Source of the DNA: an uncultured Lachnospiraceae bacterium
GTDB taxonomy: Bacteria; Bacillota; Clostridia; Lachnospirales; Lachnospiraceae
Reading direction: 5' to 3'
Assembly (NCBI GenBank): GCA_947039785.1
Contig: CAMQZX010000009.1
Location: 1-33,985 of the forward strand
Length of the DNA stretch: 33,985 nt
Within the stretch, counting starts at the first letter, position 1, and each line of letters starts with the position of its first letter. Shown piece by piece: positions 26,748 through 33,985 of the stretch. The position numbers and the translations under genes were made by a program. Below the pieces are notes generated by a model. It saw only the letters and a list, made by a program, of their open reading frames with translations, was not told the DNA's origin and ran no database searches.

Positions 26748-28241
26748 ATGGATAACAATTTTAATCATAATGGTTGCGGGGATGATTCCGGTCACAGTAG
26801 TCAGGAACGGTCTTATGATTTTTATGAAGTGAATAAGGCGCCGGCGGTACAGCCTCAGCCTGAGATTCCCCAGCCGGAAGAAGAAATTCCTGAGAAAAGA
26901 CATAGAAGGAAAATGTCAGAAAACGGCATTGGGAAGAAGTTTGGAGTCACCATCACTACAGCACTTGTGTTTGGTCTGGTGGCGGGTGTAGTGTTTCAGG
27001 GAGTAAACCTGATAGGAAATAAAGTTTTTAAGACAAATGAGAGTAACAGGAACAGTACTGTAGAGAACGTGCAGATGGTTCCAAGCAGCGCCCAGGCTTC
27101 CTCGGATACAAAGGACGATGATGCAGCTGGGGAAGCAGCTTCCGGGAACCTGTCCGTGGCAGATATTGCCAAAAATGCGACGCCGTCAATTGTTGCTATC
27201 ACAGCGGTCAGCGTGCAGGAAGTGGAGGACTTTTTTGGACGTACGCAGCAGTACGAAGGCGTGGGAAGCGGTTCCGGAATCATCATTGGGCAAAATGACG
27301 ATGAGCTGCTGATTGCCACCAACAACCATGTGGTAGTGGACTCCAAGAATTTAAGTGTAAGCTTTTACGGGGATGAGGTGGATGCCACTGCTTTGGAGAG
27401 CAGCACAACCCAGTACAGTTACAGCCAGGACGCCAGTGATCTTGCTAAGGAATACGCCAAGAATTCTGTGTCAGCTCAGATTAAGGGAACGGATGCGGAC
27501 AATGACTTGGCAGTGATTGCAGTAAAGAAAGAAGATATTCCGGAAGAAACCATGTCGGAGATTAAAATAGCAACGATGGGAGATTCCGAAAGCCTGGTAA
27601 TCGGAGAGCAGGTGGTTGCCATCGGTAATGCACTGGGTTATGGACAGTCAGTCACTTCCGGCTGGATCAGTGCTTTGGATCGAAAAATTGATGCAGATAC
27701 TTCTGATGGCGGTGCAGTAGACGGATTGATTCAGACTGATGCTGCAATCAACCCTGGTAACAGCGGCGGCGCGCTTTTCAATATGAAAGGTGAAGTAATT
27801 GGAATCAACTCTGCCAAGTTTGCAGACGAGACAGTGGAAGGTATGGGATTTGCTATTCCTGTAGCTACCGCACAGCCTATTCTGGATGATCTGATGAGCC
27901 GTGAGACACGGAGTATTGTAGATGAGGATGATGCCTCTTATATAGGTATTTCCTGTAAGGAAGTGTCGGCAGAGGTCTCTCAGACGTATATGATTCCTAC
28001 AGGTGTATTTGTGGCGGGAGTAACCAAAGGAGGTCCTGCAGAGAAGGCTGGTATCCAGGCGGGAGATGTGATTACCCAGCTTGATGGAACAAAGATTACT
28101 TCCTACGAGGATCTGACCAATCGCCTGCAATATTATGCAGCAGGGGAAACGGTTGATATCGTGGTGCAGAGAGCTGACAGCGGAGAATATAAAGAACATA
28201 CCTTATCTATCACCTTGGGGGCCAAGAAGGACGCCCAGTAA
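26748..28241 (+). CDS. HtrA/DegP-type membrane-anchored serine protease
   Basis: 497 residues. A polar, proline-rich cytoplasmic N-terminus (1-60) is followed by one membrane helix (about 66-90) and a Ser/Asp-rich linker (100-135). The trypsin-like domain carries His194 in ATNNHVVVDS, Asp253 in DADNDLAVIAVKK, and Ser339 in NPGNSGGALF. One PDZ domain follows (about 398-490; SYIGISCKEV ... GGPAEKAGIQAGDVITQLDG). It degrades misfolded proteins outside the membrane, likely including secreted and envelope proteins. ATG 26748 is chosen; ATG 26741 is out of frame and gives only four codons. A terminator follows at 28344. Confidence 0.93.
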   Translation: MDNNFNHNGCGDDSGHSSQERSYDFYEVNKAPAVQPQPEIPQPEEEIPEKRHRRKMSENGIGKKFGVTITTALVFGLVAGVVFQGVNLIGNKVFKTNESNRNSTVENVQMVPSSAQASSDTKDDDAAGEAASGNLSVADIAKNATPSIVAITAVSVQEVEDFFGRTQQYEGVGSGSGIIIGQNDDELLIATNNHVVVDSKNLSVSFYGDEVDATALESSTTQYSYSQDASDLAKEYAKNSVSAQIKGTDADNDLAVIAVKKEDIPEETMSEIKIATMGDSESLVIGEQVVAIGNALGYGQSVTSGWISALDRKIDADTSDGGAVDGLIQTDAAINPGNSGGALFNMKGEVIGINSAKFADETVEGMGFAIPVATAQPILDDLMSRETRSIVDEDDASYIGISCKEVSAEVSQTYMIPTGVFVAGVTKGGPAEKAGIQAGDVITQLDGTKITSYEDLTNRLQYYAAGETVDIVVQRADSGEYKEHTLSITLGAKKDAQ

Positions 28242-28343
28242 GGCCGCCGGCAGAATCATTATGAAGTCAGGAGAATAGAATGATTAAGGGGGTAAAAGAC
28301 AGTTTTTGCCTCCTACGTTATAGAAGATCAAAAGTAAATGAAG

Positions 28344-28396
28344 GGTTGCTGTACATGAGGGGGCTACACGGTCAGTCACGTACAGCAGCTTTTTTG
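28344..28396 (+). terminator. Terminator after the HtrA-type gene
   Basis: GGTTGCTGTAC (28344-28354) pairs with GTACAGCAGCT (28380-28390), allowing two G-U pairs, and is followed by TTTTTG. It lies about 100 bases after the protease stop codon. A weaker GC-rich hairpin near 28287-28312 precedes it. Confidence 0.75.
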
Positions 28397-28398
28397 TT

Positions 28399-28417
28399 GC
28401 CAAGCATGCGTGAAAAG
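28399..28417 (+). repeat. Post-terminator repeat, copy B (short)
   Basis: GCCAAGCATGCGTGAAAAG starts just after the terminator T-run. It matches the start of the repeats at 2965 and 31181 but lacks their CCTTTT arm. The MITE-like insertion begins 10 bases later. Confidence 0.45.
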
Positions 28418-28427
28418 TAACGAATAT

Positions 28428-28570
28428 GTTACTGTTCACGCACCACTGTCCCGCGAGGTGTTTTGGGGCTGATGGCACCAAAATCCCGAGACATGCAGCG
28501 CGAAATGATGCAATATGCATCATTTCTGTGCATCGCGCAGCGTGTTGCTGGGAACGGAGTGAACAGTAAC
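28428..28570 (+). mobile_element. MITE-like element, complete, with 8-bp target duplication
   Basis: This 143-base element begins with GTTACTGTTCAC (28428-28439) and ends with its exact reverse complement GTGAACAGTAAC (28559-28570). The 8 bases ACGAATAT occur directly on both sides (28420-28427 and 28571-28578), a classic target-site duplication. Inside, AAATGATGCA (28503-28512) and TGCATCATTT (28516-28525) form a hairpin with a 3-base loop, flanked by GCGCG and CGCGC. A second copy in reverse orientation ends at position 55. No transposase is encoded, so it would depend on a transposase supplied elsewhere. It lies about 40 bases upstream of the clpX promoter. Confidence 0.85.
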
Positions 28571-28611
28571 ACGAATATGGCTAAATTATGGGTAATTTAG
28601 AAAAAGTTAAT

Positions 28612-28639
28612 TTGTGAATCAGAAGTATTGTGATATAAT
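28612..28639 (+). promoter_or_regulatory. Extended -10 promoter of the clpX unit
   Basis: TTGTGA at 28612-28617, a 16-base spacer, and TATAAT at 28634-28639, preceded by TGA (TGn motif). The start site near 28646 leaves a leader of about 45 bases with GTGAGG ahead of ATG 28690. The mobile repeat ends shortly upstream and could affect this promoter. Confidence 0.7.
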
Positions 28640-28689
28640 TGATAAATATATAGGACTAAGATTATAGACCTGGAAAGTGAGGTTCATTT

Positions 28690-30135
28690 ATGATAGATGA
28701 TAAAGAAAAACAGCAGGATTCCGTGGAGGAAGTGGTGACCTCCGGGGTGGAAGACAACAATGACACCGATGACTATGAGAAAATATGCTTTTTATGCCGC
28801 CGGCCGGAGAGCAAAGCGGGAAAGATGATCAGTCTTCCAAGCAACATTCACATCTGTGCGGATTGTATGCAGAAAAGCTTTGACAGCATGAACAATGTCA
28901 ATTTGAACTACAATGACATTATGCAGAACATGCAGAATATGCCCAATATCTCTATGATTGATCTGAGCAGTCTGCAAAACCAGGCACCGCAGCAGAAGGT
29001 GAAAAAGAAACCGAAGAAAAAGGAGAAGGAAATTCCCAAAACATTGGATATCCGATCCATTCCGGCACCTCATAAGATCAAGGCAAGTCTGGACGATTAT
29101 GTGATCGGGCAGGAATATGCCAAAAAGGTTATGTCTGTGGGGGTATATAATCATTACAAACGCGTGGCCACAGACACCATGGATGAGATCGAGATTGAGA
29201 AATCCAATATGCTGATGATTGGACCTACAGGGTGCGGTAAGACTTATCTGGTAAAAACTCTGGCGAGACTTTTGGATGTTCCCCTTGCCATTGCCGATGC
29301 CACTTCTCTTACAGAGGCTGGCTACATTGGAGACGATATTGAAAGTGTGATTTCCAAGCTGCTGGCTGCTGCCGACAACGATGTGGAGAGAGCAGAGCAG
29401 GGAATTGTATTCATCGATGAGATTGATAAGCTGGCAAAGAAAAAGAACACCAATCAGCGAGATGTCAGCGGAGAGGCTGTACAGCAGGGACTTTTGAAAT
29501 TGCTGGAGGGAAGCGATGTGGAGGTCCCTGTAGGAGCCAACAGCAAAAATGCCATGGTACCTCTGGTGACAGTCAATACCAGAAATATTTTATTTATCTG
29601 CGGCGGTGCATTCCCGGATTTGGAGAATATTATCAAAGAACGTCTCAACAAGCAGGCATCCATTGGATTTAAAGCCGATTTGAAAGATAAATACGACAAC
29701 GATCCCACCGTGCTTGAGAAGGTGACTGTAGATGATCTGAAAGCCTTCGGAATGATTCCCGAGTTTCTGGGACGACTTCCGATTATCTTTACTTTGAGTG
29801 GACTGACCAGAGACATGCTGGTGAAGATTTTGAAGGAGCCAAAGAACGCCATTTTAAAACAGTACCAGAAGCTTCTTGCGTTGGATGAAGTGAAGCTGGA
29901 GTTTGAAGATGAGGCGCTGGAAGCTATTGCAGACAAGGCCATGGAGAAGAAGACAGGAGCCCGTGCGTTGCGTGCCATATTGGAACAGTACATGCTGGAT
30001 ATTATGTACGAGATTCCCAAAGATGACAGTATTGGCGAGGTAATCATTACCCGCGGGTACATAGAGAACACTGGAGGACCAAGAATATTGCTGCGGGGAC
30101 AGGAATTGCCGCGTCTGGAAGCAGCAGGAAATTAA
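28690..30135 (+). CDS. clpX: ClpX-type AAA+ unfoldase, divergent RKH loop
   Basis: 481 residues, longer than the usual ~420. A zinc-binding N-domain has Cys33, Cys36, Cys56 and Cys59. A Met/Asn-rich then Lys-rich linker (about 70-118) is unusually long. AAA+ motifs are Walker A GPTGCGKT (178-185), pore loop GYIG (211-214, normally GYVG), Walker B IVFIDEID (239-246) and sensor-2 GARALR. The IGF loop that docks ClpP is kept (325-327). The loop normally reading RKH is SKN here (285-287). It likely delivers substrates to ClpP, but no clpP or tig is adjacent, so it may be a second, specialised ClpX. Confidence 0.88.
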   Translation: MIDDKEKQQDSVEEVVTSGVEDNNDTDDYEKICFLCRRPESKAGKMISLPSNIHICADCMQKSFDSMNNVNLNYNDIMQNMQNMPNISMIDLSSLQNQAPQQKVKKKPKKKEKEIPKTLDIRSIPAPHKIKASLDDYVIGQEYAKKVMSVGVYNHYKRVATDTMDEIEIEKSNMLMIGPTGCGKTYLVKTLARLLDVPLAIADATSLTEAGYIGDDIESVISKLLAAADNDVERAEQGIVFIDEIDKLAKKKNTNQRDVSGEAVQQGLLKLLEGSDVEVPVGANSKNAMVPLVTVNTRNILFICGGAFPDLENIIKERLNKQASIGFKADLKDKYDNDPTVLEKVTVDDLKAFGMIPEFLGRLPIIFTLSGLTRDMLVKILKEPKNAILKQYQKLLALDEVKLEFEDEALEAIADKAMEKKTGARALRAILEQYMLDIMYEIPKDDSIGEVIITRGYIENTGGPRILLRGQELPRLEAAGN

Positions 30136-30152
30136 GAAGGAGGAGCAAAATT

Positions 30153-30638
30153 ATGACAGATGATTTTTTTACAGAGTTTGGAGAAACCATCTCAAAGACA
30201 GCCAAAGACATTGGAACAAGAGCTGACAGTTTCATTTCAGGACAGAAAATCCGCACAAAGATTATGTCGGAGCAAAGATCCATTGACCGTGCATTGGAAG
30301 ACATTGGAACCTTGATCTATGAGAAATATGTAAATGGAGAGGCTATTGACGAATCCGTAACCGCATTGTGCGACGAAATTACCAGAAGAAAAGTGACCAT
30401 TGCTAAGTACCGCGAGAAGGTAGCCAAAATGAAAGGCCGTAAGGTCTGCCCGGCCTGCGGAGCCAGTGTTCCGGCAGATGCTGCTTTCTGTATGCAGTGC
30501 GGAGCACCATGCAAAGACGAGGAAGAGACACCTGCACAGGAGGCTGCCCAGACATGTGAGGAAGCTAAAGATGCAGCCGATGAAGTTTCTGAAAAAATTC
30601 AGGAGGCAGTTGAGAAAGAAGAGGAAGAACAGGAGTAG
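30153..30638 (+). CDS. Small coiled-coil protein with a zinc ribbon
   Basis: 161 residues, function unknown. The first ~95 residues are helical and charged. A zinc ribbon follows, CPACGASVPADAAFCMQCG, with Cys99, Cys102, Cys113 and Cys116. The C-terminal 40 residues are very acidic (EKIQEAVEKEEEEQE). No membrane segment or signal peptide is visible. GGAGGAG lies ahead of ATG 30153, and the gene is 17 bases after clpX and 3 bases before the signal-peptidase-II-like gene, so the three are probably co-transcribed. It may be an adaptor or scaffold, but that is guesswork. Confidence 0.75.
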   Translation: MTDDFFTEFGETISKTAKDIGTRADSFISGQKIRTKIMSEQRSIDRALEDIGTLIYEKYVNGEAIDESVTALCDEITRRKVTIAKYREKVAKMKGRKVCPACGASVPADAAFCMQCGAPCKDEEETPAQEAAQTCEEAKDAADEVSEKIQEAVEKEEEEQE

Positions 30639-30641
30639 CCT

Positions 30642-31109
30642 ATGGTGTATCTTCTGATTGTTCTTGGAATTTTCTGTCTGGACTATCAGGTGAAATCCTA
30701 TATTGACAGTCACCATCTTCAGGGAGTCAATGAAGAATATTTGGGAGGAAAGCTAATCCTCAAAAATTACCATAATGGGGAGGGCGGCTTCAGCTTATTT
30801 AAAAGAAATCCTGAGGTTGGAATTAATCTGTCTTTTGTGGTGCTGATTTGCGTGGGATGGGAGTTTGTCAAGCTTTTGTTTACCAAAGGATATTCCCTTC
30901 TTAAGATTGGGCTTGGGTTGATTCTTGGCGGCGGACTGAGCAATTTTCATGACAGAAAGACCAAGGGATATGTGACAGATTATTTCAGTTTCGGAGTGGG
31001 AAATAAGAAGTTTCGCAACACAGTATTTAACCTGTCAGATTTGTTTATTTTTGCCGGAGCAGCTATTTACATGATCGCTCAGGTATTATCCGCAATAAAA
31101 AAGAAATAA
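30642..31109 (+). CDS. Signal peptidase II-like membrane protein
   Basis: 155 residues, the normal length for LspA, with about four hydrophobic segments. The signature region GGGLSNFHDRKTKGYVTDYFSF and the later FNLSDLFIFAG keep the conserved aspartates (Asp104, Asp113, Asp133) in the same order as LspA (G-N-DR ... VVDF ... FNLAD). LspA cleaves prolipoprotein signal peptides in the membrane. The sequence is divergent: the region between the first two helices lacks the usual NxGxAFG block, replaced by NYHNGEGGFSLFK. It may be a second LspA or a relative with another substrate. It ends the clpX unit and is followed by a strong terminator. Confidence 0.7.
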   Translation: MVYLLIVLGIFCLDYQVKSYIDSHHLQGVNEEYLGGKLILKNYHNGEGGFSLFKRNPEVGINLSFVVLICVGWEFVKLLFTKGYSLLKIGLGLILGGGLSNFHDRKTKGYVTDYFSFGVGNKKFRNTVFNLSDLFIFAGAAIYMIAQVLSAIKKK

Positions 31110-31114
31110 TAAAG

Positions 31115-31177
31115 AGGGTATCCTGGGAGTGCAGGCAGCATCTTTGTGGGCTGCCTTGGCCTGGGATTCCCTTTTTT
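31115..31177 (+). terminator. Terminator after the signal-peptidase-II-like gene
   Basis: AGGG (31115-31118) and ATCC (31120-31123) pair with GGAT (31164-31167) and CCCT (31169-31172). GGCAGC (31134-31139) pairs with GCTGCC (31150-31155). The stem is followed by six T residues (31172-31177). Confidence 0.85.
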
Positions 31178-31180
31178 ACT

Positions 31181-31216
31181 GTCAAGCATGTGTGAAAAGG
31201 CTCAGTGGACCTTTTC
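31181..31216 (+). repeat. Post-terminator repeat, copy C
   Basis: TCAAGCATGTGTGAAAAGG, CTCAGTGGA and CCTTTT follow the terminator T-run. The layout matches copy A at 2965. AAAAGG (31195-31200) and CCTTTT (31210-31215) can pair. Confidence 0.5.
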
Positions 31217-31219
31217 TAA

Positions 31220-32758
<1,539 letters not shown>

Positions 32759-32772
32759 TTTTGTCAAAGAAA

Positions 32773-32808
32773 TCTCCCGCTTTTATGCACAGAGCGTGAA
32801 GCGGGAGA
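32773..32808. terminator. Bidirectional hairpin between glpK and argG
   Basis: TCTCCCGCTT (32773-32782) pairs with AAGCGGGAGA (32799-32808), a perfect 10-bp stem 15 bases past the glpK stop. On the minus strand it is followed by TTTCTTTGAC, so it suits termination of argG as well. On the plus strand the T content afterwards is low. Confidence 0.65.
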
Positions 32809-32862
32809 GGGACTTCATTGATGTTTTGTTATATATAGTTTATACATAGTGTTTATCGAAAT

Positions 32863-32889
32863 GGTTCAGCAAAAGAGTCTGAACCTTTT
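32863..32889 (+). terminator. Second hairpin between glpK and argG
   Basis: GGTTCAG (32863-32869) pairs with CTGAACC (32879-32885) and is followed by TTTT. It could serve as a back-up terminator for glpK. On the minus strand it lies within the argG downstream region. Confidence 0.55.
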
Positions 32890-32926
32890 CCGGTTCCTGG
32901 GCCTTACTGGTCGTTTTCTTTAAATC

Positions 32927-33985
32927 CTATTTATCGTTTTTCTTAACCTCTGTCATTTTCATAGCACGAACTTTCAGCGGCAGACCAAACAATGTGATAA
33001 ATCCATCTGCATCATGGTGGTCATACATATCGCCGGTTGTGAAGGAGGCAAGAGATTCGCTGTACAGGCTGTATGGAGAGGTGGTACCAGCTTTGGTGAT
33101 ATTACCTTTGTAAAGCTTAAACTTTACTTCACCGGTCACATACTCTTGTGTGGATTCTACAAATGCCTGGATTGCCTCGCGAAGCGGTGTGAACCATTTT
33201 CCCTCGTATACAATCTGTGCGAACTGGCTTCCAAGTTTTTTCTTGGTTTCCATTGTCTCACGGTCAAGAATCAGTTCTTCCAACTGGTCATGTGCTTCCA
33301 TCAGGATGGTTCCGCCTGGTGTCTCGTATACACCGCGTGATTTCATACCTACTACACGGTTTTCTACGATGTCAGCAATACCAATGCCATGCTTGCCGCC
33401 CAGTACATTCAGCTCTTTGATGATGTCGGAAACCTTCATTTCCTTGCCGTTTATGCTGGTTGGAATACCTTTTTCAAAGGTCATGGTTACATATTCGCCT
33501 TCATCCGGAGCTTTCTCAGGTGTTACGCTCAGAACTAACAGATGATCATAGTTTGGCTCGTTGGCCGGGTTTTCCAGCTCCAGACCTTCGTGGCTGATGT
33601 GCCATAAGTTACGGTCGCGGCTGTAGCTGTGGCTTGCATCGAATGGAAGATCGATACCATGGGCTTTGCAGTACGCAATCTCATCTTCACGGGACTGGAT
33701 GGTCCATACATCTGTCATTCTCCATGGAGCAATAATCTTCAGATCAGGAGCCAGAGCTTTGATTCCCAGCTCAAAACGAATCTGGTCATTTCCCTTACCG
33801 GTAGCGCCGTGACAAATTGCGGTTGCTCCCTCTTTGCGTGCGATTTCTACTAGTTTCTTTGTGATTGCAGGTCGAGCCATGGAAGTTCCCAGCAGATATT
33901 TGTGCTCGTATACGGCACCTGCCTGTACGCAAGGCATGATGAAATCCTCAGAGAACTCATCAACGATATCCTCAATATATAATTT
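32927..33985 (-). CDS. argG: Argininosuccinate synthase, partial (5' end outside window)
   Basis: The frame stays open through the window edge, so 352 residues of the C-terminal part are present and roughly 55 N-terminal residues, including the ATP-binding SGGLDT motif, are missing. The visible part begins KLYIEDIVDEFSEDFIMPCV and contains the family's YEHKYLLGTSMARP, AICHGATGKGNDQIRFE, APWR, YSRDRNLWHISHEG, GIADIVENRVVGMKSRGVYETPGG and SPYSLYSESLASF. It joins citrulline and aspartate with ATP to make argininosuccinate in arginine synthesis. The stop is TAG. Beyond it the same frame stays open for 28 more codons to a TAA at 32840. The strand is opposite to glpK, with convergent terminators between them. 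Confidence 0.96.
   Translation of the reverse strand, partial: KLYIEDIVDEFSEDFIMPCVQAGAVYEHKYLLGTSMARPAITKKLVEIARKEGATAICHGATGKGNDQIRFELGIKALAPDLKIIAPWRMTDVWTIQSREDEIAYCKAHGIDLPFDASHSYSRDRNLWHISHEGLELENPANEPNYDHLLVLSVTPEKAPDEGEYVTMTFEKGIPTSINGKEMKVSDIIKELNVLGGKHGIGIADIVENRVVGMKSRGVYETPGGTILMEAHDQLEELILDRETMETKKKLGSQFAQIVYEGKWFTPLREAIQAFVESTQEYVTGEVKFKLYKGNITKAGTTSPYSLYSESLASFTTGDMYDHHDADGFITLFGLPLKVRAMKMTEVKKNDK

Larger units (their letters stand above)
28242..28689. other. Gene-free region between the HtrA-type gene and clpX
   Basis: 448 bases without a supported gene. It holds, in order, a weak hairpin (about 28287-28312), the main terminator (28344-28396), a short post-terminator repeat (28399-28417), the complete MITE-like element with its duplication (28420-28578), and the clpX promoter (28612-28639). 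Confidence 0.7.

Noticed and set aside
28280..28420. 46-codon frame with a fair ribosome site after the protease gene
   Set aside because: It runs straight through the terminator hairpin and T-run and through the post-terminator repeat; its composition does not look protein-like.

Overview
The window looks like chromosomal DNA from a gut-type Clostridia member, most likely a Lachnospiraceae (Blautia / Mediterraneibacter / Dorea-like). The reasons are moderate GC, GGAGG-type ribosome sites, several TTG starts, a CitMHS-type antiporter next to a cytidylate-kinase-like protein, an orphan MsmK/UgpC-type ATPase, and a rhamnan-type wall-polysaccharide locus. The genus cannot be fixed from the sequence alone. 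No rRNA, tRNA, CRISPR array or intact insertion sequence was seen.

Layout. 1-383 holds the end of a small mobile repeat, an AT-rich stretch and a promoter. 384-2891 is a two-gene unit (antiporter, cytidylate-kinase-like protein). 3013-5301 on the minus strand holds a sugar-transport-type ATPase and a PucR/CdaR-type regulator. 5603-22797 is one long co-directional polysaccharide operon: rmlB, rmlA, rmlC, a Wzm/Wzt-type ABC exporter, a methyltransferase, a degenerate kinase-like protein, two very large double-GT2 glycosyltransferases, rmlD, a GT-C-type membrane protein, a third double-GT2 enzyme and a single GT2. 22968-26594 is a second unit with its own promoter: a polyprenyl-phosphate glycosylphosphotransferase (chain initiation), an LCP protein (attachment to the wall) and a GT2. 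26748-28241 is an HtrA-type membrane protease. 28690-31109 is a clpX-like gene, a zinc-ribbon protein and a signal-peptidase-II-like protein. 31259-32758 is glpK. The window ends inside argG (minus strand, 5' end missing).

How it works together. RmlABCD make dTDP-L-rhamnose. The phosphotransferase loads the first sugar on undecaprenyl phosphate. The GT2 enzymes build a rhamnose-containing chain in the cytoplasm, and the Wzm/Wzt pair exports it. The GT-C protein may add side-chain sugars outside, and the LCP protein can anchor the polymer to peptidoglycan. There is no Wzx/Wzy in the window, so an ABC-dependent route is expected. The layout resembles what is known of the Ruminococcus gnavus glucorhamnan type of locus, but the product here is an inference.

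The most interesting points are: (1) a separate methyltransferase and kinase-like protein directly after a Wzt with a C-terminal polymer-recognition-type domain, which suggests a split chain-capping system functionally like E. coli WbdD; (2) a MITE-like element with perfect 12-bp ends and an 8-bp target duplication, present twice; (3) a nested, possibly structured leader RNA in front of the exporter; (4) a repeat that sits just after three terminators; (5) a ClpX with a changed RKH loop; (6) duplicated GW-containing N-terminal domains in the giant glycosyltransferases.
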